A stretch of DNA of 64,000 nt, taken from Eucommia ulmoides (lineage: Eukaryota > Streptophyta > Magnoliopsida > Garryales > Eucommiaceae). The translations under genes were made by a program, and so were the position numbers. Where the stretch lies: NCBI GenBank assembly GCA_016647705.1, contig CM028334.1:9395546-9459545 (forward strand), given 5' to 3'. This document shows positions 11,313-22,400 of the stretch, in pieces (positions within the stretch are counted from its first letter, which is position 1; each line of letters begins with the position of its first letter). The notes beneath the pieces were generated by a model. It saw only the letters and a list, made by a program, of their open reading frames with translations, had not been told where the DNA came from and did not search any database.

Positions 11313-11954
11313 TCTCAATTTCCAGATCTGAAAAATTCTTGATCTGGAATTAGTTTGAATGTTTATGTTGAGTTGTTTTCGTTCTCAGATCTTGTTTGAA
11401 TGTTTTTAGATATGATTTCTCTTTTTCCATTTTCCAGATCTAGAAAATATTTTCTAGAACAAAATTTATTTGAATTTCTATCAATCATGAATTTGTTCAA
11501 ATAAATTTGATCTCCAGTTTTCAAAAAACATGAACATTCACCAATCAACAAAAAATTACCCAAAAAAATCAAAATTCATATTGTCGGAAAGAGGAATTTT
11601 CGTAAATTAATTTGGTGTATTTTTTTTTTTTAATTTCTATCAACGGTGAATCTCATGGGATGATTTTAGTGATTTGATGGGTTTTTGAAAAAAGAAACTC
11701 TCACATTTTTTAAAGGGGCTGACAGTTTGATTTGCAGAATGACATAAATTGTAAATACAATACAAATAAGGCGAAATAACCAGGGACTAAACTCTAAGAA
11801 GGTTACGAGGATAAAAAAAACTTAAGATAGTTATTTGGAGAACCATTTTCTCAATACACTACCTTATAAGGACCAAATAATAAAATTATCTTTTACAAAT
11901 TCCTCTTAATAAATACCCAAACAAGGGATTTGTGGAAAAGGAACTTTGAAATCC
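11313..11954. other. Intergenic DNA
   Basis: AT-rich, with repeated AGATCTG(G)AAAAT phrases at 11325-11460. The end (about 11895-11954) resembles MITE family 2 sub-terminal sequence (CCAAACAAGGGATTTGT), so the next MITE may have landed in a relic of its own family. Confidence 0.45.
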
Positions 11955-11957
11955 TTA

Positions 11958-12793
11958 GGTTGTGTTTGGGTAAGGAATTTCTAGGGGGGATTTCAAAATT
12001 ATTTTTTTAATAAATTCTTTATTTGGGGAGTGGAAGAATTTTAGGAAAGGGGATTTGTCAAATCCTTTTTTAGGTGAAAGAAAGGATTTCAAAATACTTT
12101 TGAAACAGGCAGAATTTGACAAATTTGCCGTGATCGTCATTGCTTATTTTGTTCTTCGTTCTTCTTTCGTTCTTCATTCTCTCTTCATTCTTCACTTCGC
12201 TCTTTTCTTTTGCACCTGAAGCCACTTTCGTCATCCGTCTAGGGTCTTCGTCGTCCGTCGTCATTGTCGTCTAGGGTGTTCGTCGTCGACTAGGGTTCGT
12301 TGTCGTGAATTGTGAATCGTCGTCGAAGATGATTTCGCGGGGGTTGGCCATCGTCCGTTGCCGTTGTCGTCTAGGGCCTTTGAAGACGATTTCGACGACG
12401 ATTTCATCTTCGAAATCGAAATCGAATGCAAAAATGAAATCGATTTCGAAATCAAAATCAAAATCGGACGACAATTTCGATTTTGTCTTCGAAATCAAAA
12501 TCGAACGACGATTTCGTCTTCGAAATCGAAATCAAACGTCGATTTGTGATTAGGGTTTGCAGATTAGGGTTTGGTTGAACGTCGTTTGGCGTTTGGTGAT
12601 GGTGATGGTTTTCTATTTTTGTTCCTATAAATTCTGTTATGTTTTGTTTTGTACCCATAATTTATTGAAATTACACGTTTAAATGCTTCGGCTCAAACAA
12701 TTATCCAAATAAGGAATTTGTTAAATGAAAGGATTTCAAAATTCAAGATTTTGAAATCCCTTCATTTCACAAATCTCTTACCCAAATACAACC
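11958..12793 (+). mobile_element. PIF/Harbinger-like MITE, family 2, copy 2
   Basis: The left end is GGTTGTGTTTGGGTAAGG and the right end, reversed, is GGTTGTATTTGGGTAAGAG. TTA is duplicated at 11955-11957 and 12794-12796. The interior has GTCGTCTAGGG repeats and GATTTCGTCTTCGAAATCG dyads like those in copy 1. No transposase is encoded; the short frames inside follow the GAAATCGAAATCG repeats. Confidence 0.8.
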
Positions 12794-12796
12794 TTA

Positions 12797-14186
12797 GAGT
12801 TCTATAATTTTTAGTGGATTTCTACTTTACTATTTTAGTAAATATCCACTTATTTATATTTAGTAGATTTCCACTTAGAGTACCTTTAAGTGGATTTCTA
12901 TGCATTTTTCAATTGTATTCCAGCCACAAGTTTAGTATTTTTTTAAACGGTTATATGTGAGCAAAGTTTGTTATTGAATGGAGATTTCTTCATTTTCTAA
13001 TCATCCATCAAAGCTTGCTTCTCTTGTCCCACCACCACCCAAGAAGTGATTGATTTTCATTCAATTTTGTTCAATAAAATGTTGTTCGATTGTTAATTTT
13101 GATATTTATATTTTCTTCAGTGGAATATAATTGAAAATAGAATTTAAAAGTGAATTTTCACTTTTGATGAATTTGTTTTATGAATATTTCATTTTTGAAT
13201 TTTAGACTTGTGTGAGTTTTTTTTTAGTGGAATTGTTTATTTTTTCTATATTTAGAATAAGTGGAATTGTACAAATTTAGTGGAAAAATGTTAATTGTAG
13301 AAATTTAGTGAAAAAATATTAATTGATTTTTGGTAACTAATTTATTTTATAAATATAATTTTTGCATTAAATAATTTTAATATTTTAAAATTTATTATTT
13401 TTTATGTTTTTAAATGTTCAATAGAATGTTCCAAAAAATAAAATAAAATTCAATGGAATGTTTGTAAAGGTATTAGGGTATTTTAAATAAATTATATATT
13501 TTGAATAAAAAATAAAATTAGTGAAATTTTAATTAAACATCAAAATTTGGTGGAATTACAAAATAATTCAGCAGATATTACAAAAAGCGTATTTTTTTTT
13601 ATATTTTACAAGAAATTTTATATTTATAAGGAAATTAAAATTAAATGAATTTTTTATTTGAAATTTAAGAAATATGTTTTTATTTTTAGTTTCAGCAGCT
13701 TTGAAAAAAAGAAGAAGAGCAATGACGATTCTTATAAATTCTATAACTAAAAGGGTAATTTAAGAACATAATTGTTGATACTTGTGTTCGGGATAGAAAA
13801 GGTAGTCTTAAAAGAGTTATTTTTCGGTAAATTGGAGCGCCCAAAAAAAATTCTTCTTTTGGGAGGGGTTGGTTGTTTGAAGAAATGTTCTCTCTCTCTC
13901 TTTTTCCAAATATAGACCAAGGCTATTTTAAAATTAAAGAAAAAATTATTAAAAATTATCAAATGGTGCTAAATAATAAATTGAGTGATTAAATAAATAA
14001 TGGTTATTAACGAGTGGACAATAAATTGGTTCATGCACAATAATTGCCCCCACATCACTAAGTTGTCGCTCTCCGCTTTCACTGTCTTATCATCTTTTGC
14101 AATTGCGCCCCATTTTGACTTAATATATTTCATCCTTACTACCCACTCACCCCTCAAAAAAGATCAACATCTTCCCACATCGTTGT

Positions 14187-14187
<1 letters not shown>
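12797..14187. other. AT-rich intergenic DNA
   Basis: The phrase AGTGGATTTCTA and close variants recur at 12812-12900, and TTTAGTGGAA recurs near 13250-13320. No gene, RNA or element end is visible. Confidence 0.5.

Positions 14188-14220
<33 letters not shown>
14188..14220. repeat. Poly-T tract of 33 bp
   Basis: Uninterrupted T run, read directly. Confidence 0.95.
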
Positions 14221-14221
<1 letters not shown>

Positions 14222-14907
14222 GAAAAGTGTTGTTTGGACTGACTTATAAGTACCTCAACTAATTATTTCTTTAAACGATCTTCAAGACACACTCTTTCAT
14301 ATTGACCCAGTGTATTTAGAACTAAGTTTAAGATTTAATTCTTAAACTCCTCTATATGAGAGTTGAACTCTGATTAACAAGGAAAAAAAAACACTTTTCC
14401 TCGCGGAATAACACTTCTTTGGTATCTTCCCACTATTCTTATCATTTCATTAATTTAAACTTTCAAATAAAATAAAAAGTGTTTAGCCGTAATTGAAACC
14501 GCGCTATGTAAGCTTCCACAACAATTATTTTCATTTTTAAATTAAATTACACTTTGTACATGTATTTACGTTGAACTTGAAGTTTACCCCGACCAATTTT
14601 TTATTCTTCGACACACACAAAACAAAATGAATAAAATTAAGCATAAACTGACGAAAGTATTATCATAAGTAACTAAAAGTGCAAATAACATGATCAATAG
14701 ATCAACATTTTTAGCCAATTTTCCTTTTAAAGATGACAATTCGGCCCGAATAAAAACTTTGAGGGCTTGACCTGCAACAAATCAAAAGATTAAGGGAAAC
14801 AAATGTGATTACCCATGAATTCGTTACAACAAATCTATTGACTTTTGATGATTTCGATTGCCACAAAGAAAGGTGGCGGACAACTCATAGTTCCCACATT
14901 GACACCG
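14221..14907. other. Upstream region of the PSY-like gene
   Basis: No open frame is visible. The last part should contain the promoter of the gene starting at 15008. I could not identify named regulatory motifs beyond the TATA box. Confidence 0.4.
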
Positions 14908-14915
14908 TATATAAA
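14908..14915 (+). promoter_or_regulatory. Probable TATA box of the PSY-like gene
   Basis: TATATAAA lies 93-100 bases upstream of the ATG at 15008, a usual plant spacing once a short 5' leader is allowed for. A CAAA/CCCGTG-rich stretch follows where transcription would start. This is inferred from sequence alone. Confidence 0.55.
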
Positions 14916-15007
14916 TGGACTCCCGTGTAGCAAAATTTAATAATGAAATTAACGTTTAGGCAGCGTTTGGGAGTGTTTTTATATATTTGTAAGGAGAAGA
15001 GAGAACC

Positions 15008-15941
15008 ATGGCTGCAGGAGCTTCACAGATTCGCCTGCTGATGTTTCTCGTGTGTTTTTCTCTCCTTGTCTGTATGCATGACGCTGTTCCAATTACAAGT
15101 AATTCCTAAGAAACACTCTCTCAAATAGAACTTTATGTTCTATCTTTTCTTGATCATGATGTTGTCTTTTTCTTTTTGGGAGGAATTACCGGAAGTTTAT
15201 TGCATGAATCAGGAGAACAACAATCTGCAGAGAACACGCAACAATCCCAAAAATTAGCTCACGAGGTGAGGTTTTTCCTTACACTTATAATTTGACAACT
15301 AGTCATTTTCATATTCAATTTGAGATTAAACCCAACAATCTCTCCCCTTACATATTGGGCCCTTGGTTGGCTAACTCTCAATCAGTCTCTCATTTTGTGG
15401 TTATTGAGTCAGAATTGTTGTAACATGGACTATAATACTAGTGTAAGATGATTTTCGGCCTCTCAATCCCATAAGTTAACTTATGAAGTGAGACTTTCCC
15501 TCACGTTTATAACATGATCATAGCCCCTTCTACGTTTGATGTGGGATAAACCCAACAAATTTATCATATTTTTTAGGGATAAGAGTTGGACCAAGATATC
15601 TAATTAAAAACTTTAATATATATGGGAAATTCATTCAAAGTTAAGAGTTCAATAAGTAAAGTGCAAATATGATATAATTGAAGGGTAAAAGCCATAATTT
15701 AAACCAAAAAATGGATATTTTTGTTTCCTTTCCCCCCCTTTTTCTTCTTTTGCATATCTCCACCTTGCTATGTAATGAATTTGATAGTCTTTAGTTTTTT
15801 GGGGGGGAAAATTTCAATAATCAGGCAAAAATAAAGGAAAGCTGGATGGTGGGAACAATTGTTAGAAGGATGGACGTGGAGCTCAACGACTATCCCAGTT
15901 CAGGGGCGAATCGCCGGCACACGCCGATGCCGCAACCATGA
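15008..15941 (+). CDS. PSY-type tyrosine-sulfated secreted peptide precursor (3 exons, 96 residues)
   Basis: Exons are 15008-15098, 15183-15265 and 15825-15941. Introns of 84 and 559 bases both obey GT-AG, and the phases match. The precursor starts with a signal peptide (hydrophobic core about residues 9-22). A glutamine/glutamate-rich middle follows, then a C-terminal motif beginning at residue 80, DYPSSGANRRHTP, which fits the plant PSY family pattern DY-x-GAN-x-H-x-P. In that family the Tyr (here Tyr81) is sulfated in the secretory pathway by TPST, prolines may be hydroxylated, and the processed peptide acts outside the cell on LRR receptor kinases to tune growth against stress responses. 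Length and layout suit a peptide precursor. The ATG is the first after the TATA box and directly precedes the signal peptide. Intron 2 holds a TRIM-like repeat, and the last ~24 bases of exon 2 also resemble it. Expression is not shown by the sequence. Confidence 0.85.
15242..15560 (-). mobile_element. TRIM/SMART-like short repeat, copy 2, spanning the exon 2/intron 2 border
   Basis: Read on the minus strand it begins TGTTGGGTTTATCCCACATC (near 15560), as in the copy at 2567. Two direct blocks, 15242-15290 and 15464-15512, align without gaps at 37 of 49 positions by eye, and 11 of the 12 differences are transitions. The first block contains the last 24 bases of exon 2 and the GTGAGG splice donor. 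Both blocks lead into AAACCCAACAA. Copy 1 (2613-2661, reversed) has the same block, which shows that it belongs to the repeat and is not host sequence. Confidence 0.75.
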
Positions 15942-16386
15942 ATGTTAAATTCATTTTTTTTTCTTTTTTCTTCATCTTTACTTTTTAGCTAGGTTATGAT
16001 ATATATTGAGTCTTTAATTATATTGAGAAAAAAAAATTTGTAGAAGTAATTTTACTACCATATTCACTTATTCATTATATTTAGGGTTTTCTCTCCTTGA
16101 TTTGTGAGTTAGAAATGGGATTGAATTTGGTTTTCAGGGCATATTATTGAGTTCAATTTTTTTACAGTTTTGTAAGAGATGGAGAGGGTGAGAGCATGAA
16201 ATGTTGAGGGAGATTTAAGAAAAAAATATGTGAATGGAATATGTGAGGTTGGTTCATCATATCTTTAATTGTAATTGAAATTCTAATAATTTTTTTTTCA
16301 AGTATTACTAAAATTAATTTTCAATTAAATCCGTAACTAACGTGATAGAATACACTACTAAAAAAAGTTGTATAAATAATGATTGG

Positions 16387-16423
<37 letters not shown>

Positions 16424-16870
16424 AATTATATTTTAATGTTTGTAAAATTATATGTGTACATGTTACTCTTTAGAATCTAAACCCGATGAATTTTATTAAA
16501 AAAATATAACTTACACTACAAAAATAAAATAAAATTACAATACAAACTAAATCATGAAATTACAAGATTTTATATTAGTTATTAATACGCACTAAGCATG
16601 TGAAGGTTAGTTTAAAAAAAAAAAAAAAAAAAAGTTTGTGTTTGATAGAATCTAAAATCTTCAAATGCCTAAAATCACAAATTTTCGCTATTGAGATTGA
16701 TTAGTCTCGAAGTGTGGGTAAAATTGTCTGAAAGTATTCTTTAACCGTTTATTTATATAAAAAAAAAATAACAAAAATAATGCAAAAATTAATGCTTAAA
16801 ATCATAAGCAATAAGCATACCAACATTCATTACTATTACCATTAATTTAGGTCAAATTTATAGTAGAACT
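15942..16870. other. Downstream and intergenic DNA with an AT microsatellite
   Basis: AT-rich 3' flank of the PSY-like gene, with a (TA)n run at about 16389-16420 and a poly-A tract at about 16614-16633. I see no clear polyadenylation signal. Confidence 0.5.
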
Positions 16871-17288
16871 GGTTAATTATATTTTGTACTTCTGTGGTTA
16901 GGTTGAATTGTAGTTTGTACTCCTATAGTATTTTCCTCACATTTACACTCAATTTACTTAAGATTTAAATGCAACAGTTAAAAATTTAACACAATTGAGG
17001 GAATTTTCGTCATTTCACTTAAAAAATAAGAGTAATTTTATCATTTATTTCAACTAATTAAATGGTGTCTGTTTGAAAAAGTTTCTAAACATAGAGGGTC
17101 AAAAATATAGTTAACTCTTCCAAAAGCCCCTCCCATGTTCGACATTTTCTTGATTTCTCCACCCCCACCCCATCCCTGCTCTGGTGACGCAAATTGAGCA
17201 ACCGTCACGACACCCCTATGGAAAAACGATCAACCCACAACGCTGACACCCTCTCCTGTCTCCCAAACTCAATTTCTCTCCTTCTCTA

Positions 17289-17328
<40 letters not shown>

Positions 17329-17440
17329 GGAGAGAGAGAGAGAGAGAGTTTTGTTTCAGATCTGCAGATCCAAAGTCTTTTTTTTTTTTTTAATACACCA
17401 TGATGGATTGATGAGAGGAGAGAGAGAGAGAGAGAGATAT
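17289..17440. repeat. (AT)n-(AG)n compound microsatellite and GA-rich runs
   Basis: AT repeats at about 17289-17310 pass directly into AG repeats to about 17348. A second GAGA run lies at about 17419-17438. Confidence 0.95.
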
Positions 17441-17517
17441 GAGGGTAGGTGAGAGAAGAAAGAGATAAAATAGAAAGAGAAAGAGAAAAAAAAAGAGGTC
17501 GTATATGTGGTGGTGGT

Positions 17518-19184
17518 TGATAGGTGTAAATTACCTATCTATTTTCAAACCGAAAATTGTTAGTTTTTTAGTAGGTTTATTATGTTTTAATAGATTTTAA
17601 TATTTTTTATTTGTTTTTGTCTAAATTAGGTGTTTGAGATGAAAAGGTATGTAAACAGATAAAAAACGATCAAATCGGATCAAGAACGGTGGAAAAATGG
17701 TGGAAATGTGCAAAATCGGTACAAGTGCTGTAACTTCAAGGCTATTGTTGACTACGATTCAATCCGATTTTGGAATACTCAAAACATGGACGTTATATAT
17801 ATTTTTCTTAGCTTTCCACCGGTTTTTGAATTACCACAATCGGAGTTCGGACGAAGAAATTACAGCCAAAATACCAAAAGGTGTCATCGCCGCAGCTGTT
17901 ACACCACCGCCGCAACGGTAAAAATATAGGATGGGAAGCATTTTCTCTGCATTCCCATCGCCGCAACCGTTACCTCTGCGCCAGTTTAGATATTATTTTA
18001 GATATTTTAGAATATTTTGATCCTTATTTTCTCCTCCTCTCCTCTCTATTCGGCCAAGAGCTCCATAGACTTTAGGAGGCTAGATTGAGAGGTTTTGGGA
18101 GTACTCATTCAAATCCTAAGGAGAAGATCACGTTGCAACGAAGGAGGAGTGATCTCGGAACGTTTTTAGCGATAAATCTTCGGATTACGCTAAGTTTCTC
18201 TTGTTCCTTCTTTTATTTCTTAACTTAGGATTGTTGTTTGAGTATGTTTAGCTTAGTTTTCATTGTATAATCGGCTATGGCTGTGATCTAAACGGGTTTT
18301 TGTCTAGGGATTAATATATTTATGAGAATGTTGTTTTGTTGAGTTTGTGTTTGGTTAGCGGTTGTTCTTCGTTATTTTGATTATGTTTGCCGTATTGTTT
18401 GTTTATTATGCTTAGAATGATATATGGAGAATATGAGGTTTGACAAACCCCGGATTCGGATTAGGGTAAACAAACGCCACGATCCAATAATCCGGTCGGG
18501 GTTTGGATTGTGGACAATCGATGACGTTGAGGCAAGACTCATGTGACCTAGGGTCATTAAGACGTTGAGGGGGACTTCTTTGTTGACTCGAAGTCATGTA
18601 TTCCCCTGTCTTACACTCGGGAGAGGTGGTTGTGGAGTTTTAAAACTGAAATTGTCGATAGGGTAAACACGACATGACGATCCAATAACCCGGTCAGGAG
18701 TTGGATTGTGTGCAATCAATGACGTTGGGGCGAGACTCACGCGACCTAGGGTCGTTAAGACGTTAAGAGGGACTTATTCGTTTACATGAAGTCGCGTTAA
18801 ATCCCTCGTCTTATACTCAGGAGAAGTGGCGAGGGAGTTTACGAACAGAGATTGTCGGATAAGTCGAACGCCGTTAACGTAAACTAAAACGAGACCAAAT
18901 ACGTTTTTGTAAACAAAAGTTAATCCCTAGATAATATTTTCCCTAAACATCTCATAGTAATATTAGTATAGTTAATTTAATTAGATTAATTAACTTAGTA
19001 TTAGTATAATTAATTTTATTCAATTTATCTTCGCCTAGATAAAATTAAGTCATGATAGACGCAGTACTCAATAATAGTCAAAACCAATCCTTATGGACAC
19101 GATAACCCTTACTCTCTCAATCTATACTAAAACTTGACCTCATATACTTGCGAGTGAAAATAACGGCGTATTTACGCGCTACCA
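17518..19184 (+). mobile_element. Solo LTR of an Athila-like gypsy family (family C, near B)
   Basis: The LTR begins TGATAGGTGTAAATTACC and ends CGCTACCA. GTGGT is duplicated on both sides (17513-17517 and 19185-19189), so this is a clean solo LTR left by LTR-LTR recombination. The start matches LTR families A and B (48940, 49254, 59355). The palindrome-rich U3 part (about 17886-17975) has CGCCGCA-type cores. Later parts share GATCACGTTGC, the ACGTTGGGGCGAGACTC phrase and the GTCTTACACTCGGGAGAGG phrase with B. Frames inside it are not genes. Confidence 0.88.
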
Positions 19185-19669
19185 GTGGTGGTTCGCCATT
19201 GGTGCGGCAATGGTCGTGGTTTGATCGACGGTGATAAAAGATGGAGGGACGGTGATGAATCTGATTCATTTGCAAAGGAAGAGAAAAGGGATGAATGATT
19301 ATGTCAAATTGCATTTTGTACCCTTGACTTTTAATTGTGTCTAAGTCATCCCTATGAAATTAATTGGATGTGATTTATTTAATTTAAAGAGTATAAATAT
19401 TATTTAACATTAATTGATAGAAAAATTTGGACTTATATCTTTTGACTGTGTTAACAAAAAACTTAACTGTTGCACTTAAGTCTTAAGCATAGGGGTGTAA
19501 GTGGTAACAAAAATGTCACAGGAGTGCAAAATATAATTAAGTCTAACTACAAGGGGTACAAAGTATAACTAACCCTAATAGAGTTTATATAATTTTGGCA
19601 TTTTATTTCAGATAAGTAAACTAAATAACATTGGGTCAGCAGATCAGTGCAAAGTGTAATTAACCCAAG

Positions 19670-19827
19670 TGTTAAGATAATTGAGAAGTGGGGAATATGA
19701 ACAATATATTGGTTTTGTGAAAGCGATACAAAAAATGCAACGATATACACAACTATTTATGGGAGAAGTGGAGTTAGAGTTTTTCCCTAATGGGCCAAGT
19801 GGGCCAAGCACATATATTACATTAACA
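19670..19827 (-). repeat. 3' LTR of the small copia element
   Basis: Bounded by TGTTAAG and TTAACA. It pairs with 23593-23751 over its full length with scattered substitutions. It contains GTATTTATAG-like TATA sequence on the + strand and CCCTAATNGGCCAAGTGG shared by both copies. Confidence 0.92.
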
Positions 19828-19837
19828 CCTCCTAAAC

Positions 19838-21310
19838 TCAAGGTGGAAAGTAGGAGGTGAACTTGAGTTTGAAAACTAGAAAGTGAAAGCGTCCAAGTGG
19901 ATGAGCCTTATTGAAAATGTCTGCTGTCTGATCGGCTGAACTGACTGATTGTAAACGAATCATATTCTGGAAAATATGATGATGGATAAAGTGACAATCA
20001 GTCTCGATGTGTTTTGTACGTTTGTGGAAGACATCATTGTGATGATCTGAATAGCACTCCAATTGTCACAGTGTAGGATAGTGGAAGTAGAAGAAGAGAT
20101 GCCCATATCAGCGAGTAACCATCGAAGTCAGAGAAGTTCTTAAGTTACATCAGCCATGGCACGATATTCAGCTTTAGTGCTAGAGCGAGCAACCATAGTT
20201 TGTTTCTTACTACGCTAGGAAATGAGAGAGTTACCCAAGAAGAAACAGTAACCAGTGGTTGAGCTTCTATTGGTAGGGTCTCCAACCCAATCAACATCAG
20301 AATAAGCTCGTAAGATGGGATCAAACTGAGTTAAGAAATGAAGTCTATGAAATAAAGTACTCTTGACATATCGAATGATACGAAGAACAACTGATTAATG
20401 GGTGGTCCGAGGAGTAGATAAGAACTGGGTGACCTGATGAACGACATAGGCAATGTCGGGGCGAATGATAGTGAGATATACAAGACTTCCAACCAGTTAG
20501 CGATATAGAATTGTACCCCGAAGATGTGAACCATTGAGTGGAGTAAGTCTGATTTTCAGCTCAAGAGGAGTAGTGGGAATAGTTGAGCCAGTAATCCCAG
20601 CCTTGGAAAAGAGATCCGAGGCATATTTGGTCTGAGAGAGAAAATATCCATCTGAACCAAATGAGACTTCGAGACTAAGAAAATAGGTGAGCATGCCAAG
20701 ATCTTTCATCTCAAATTGTCTGATGAGAAACATTTTGAGTTCAAAAATACCGCGTAGATCATCTTCAGTAATATCTATGTCATCCATGTACAATAAAAGA
20801 AAGATAGTTTTATTGGCAGTGTGGCGAATAAACAAAGTCAAATCATGAGCACTAGGTGTGAACCTAAACTGATGAATGGTAGTGCGGAATTTGGCGAACT
20901 AAGCACGTGGAGCTTGTTTCAAACCATATAGGGCACAATGAAGGCGACAAACTGTATTTCGAGGGGCAGCTAGGCCAGAAGGGGTATGCATATAGATTTC
21001 CTCAAAAAGATCTCCATTGAGAAATACATTTTTTATATCCATTTGAAAGAGAATCCATTTTTGAATGGTGGCGACGACAAGAAGTGTACGAATAGATGTA
21101 AGCCTCGCCACTAGAACAAATGTCTCTTTATAGTCAATATCATATTCTTAAGCAAATCCCTTAGAAACAAGTCAGGCCTTATGTCAGTTAACAGATCCAT
21201 AAAAAACGTCTTTTTCTTAAACACCCATTTGCACTCAATAAGAGTTTTTCCAAGGGGGCAGATCAACAATATCCGAGGTATAAGTTTTGGTTAGGGCCTG
21301 AAATTCTTCA
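19838..21310 (-). pseudogene. copia reverse transcriptase and RNase H remnants
   Basis: Minus-strand pieces read, in order, the start of the RT domain (QMDIKNVFLNG near 21045, then LYGLKQAPRA near 20915), the catalytic box LLLYMDD with DD intact (YMDD at 20779-20790), the MKDLG and LSQTKYASDL motifs of copia RT, and an RNase H part (YSDVDWVGD, SSTKAEYRAMAD) down to about 20130. The tail at 19838-20062 (SADQTADIFNKA) is the usual copia RNase H end. Several in-frame stops and frame changes separate the pieces. Confidence 0.88.
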
Positions 21311-21493
21311 TCAATTGCTTTCTGCCAAAAAAGGAATAGTACTATCTTACTTATAGGATTGAAGCTCATGTATATGAAGTATAGTAGAAAAACAATGAAA
21401 ATAGTAAGGTAAGGTGGATGATAAGTTCCCTGGTAGAACGACAGGAGTGATCTGGAGCGTGGGTCTCAGATGCAGTTGGTATAGAATCATCGG

Positions 21494-22400
21494 CTACAGG
21501 AGAAGTCTCAAGTATGGTCGCTGAAGTTGGAGGGGTAAGATCAGCTGGTGGTTCTGGAGTGGGTTCAGCTGGTGGTTCTGGGGTGTACTCAGGTAAGGTG
21601 CAGGACTGGGCTTAGCTAGTGGTGTTGGAGTGTACTGAACAGTACTTGAAACTGTATCCTCAGGAAATAACTCAATGGATGGATCAGTTAAAAATCTGGA
21701 GTTGCTAATGACTGACATGTCAAATGACTGTAAGGAAGAAAATATTTGATATTCCCAAAAAACAACATGTCGAGAGATACAAAAAGTTTTAAAAATGGGA
21801 TCCTAGTACCGATACCCTTTGTGTTTGATGTCATATCCAAGAAAACAACACAAACTAGCCCTTTAGATGAAGTGTGGCCTAACCGAGAATGTCGAATTTT
21901 GGATAGTGATAGAAACACTGGTGGCTGTGGAGATAAGGATGATGAGGAGGAGGACGATAGTAGGGGTAATGATGAGGTTGCACATGTTGATGAAGGGATA
22001 TGTAGTTATGGTGGAGTTGGAGATAAAATGTGTAAATTTCTGAGTTCAAATAGAAGTCTAACTTTAAGACCATTCCCAACAGTTTCTCCTGTTCGAATAT
22101 CCTGCACACGATAACCACTATTAGAAAATATGATTTCAAATCGCAATTGACAAATTTTTCCAATAGGCAAGAGATTTAAGGTGAGTTTCGGAATCAAATA
22201 CATGTCAAGAATAGAAATATGAGAAGTATAAACCTGACCGGTATGAGCAGTACGCATTTGAGAACTATCAACGGTATGAATACTAGGGATATTCATAGCG
22301 AAAAGTTTGGTTGAAAAAAATGTTAGGATTAGATGTCCTTTGATTACAACAGGCATAATCAAATAATCAAGAAAAGTTACCTACAGTAAGTGAGAGAAGA
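21494..22400 (-). pseudogene. copia protease, gag-pre-integrase and integrase-tail remnants
   Basis: A piece ending near 22352 reads like the protease start of this copia type, but the catalytic Asp is followed by Tyr-Ala (DYA, 22352-22360) instead of Ser/Thr-Gly/Ala, and a stop precedes it. NLLPIGKICQL (near 22160) is the usual protease/gag-pre-integrase segment. The next recognisable part (about 21720-21860) is the integrase C-terminal segment (VCVVFLDM, FGNIKYF). The integrase core is therefore missing. The segment at 21494-21718 is the Pro/Ser-rich linker before RT. Confidence 0.75.

Larger units (their letters stand above)
16871..19575. mobile_element. Long-TIR Mutator-like (MULE) element, split by a solo LTR
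   Basis: The left end GGTTAATTATATTTTGTAC and the reversed right end GGGTTAGTTATACTTTGTACC begin long inverted repeats. These continue inward over at least 120 bp with shared phrases (TTGTACTCC/TTGCACTCC, ACTTAAG, GCAACAGTTAA). The flanks TAGTAGAACT and TAATAGAGTT match at 7 of 10 positions, consistent with a decayed 9-10-bp MULE target duplication. No transposase is visible. The 1.67-kb solo LTR at 17518-19184 inserted later. A second, similar TIR-like end (TGTAATTAACCC) lies just outside at about 19655. Confidence 0.6.
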
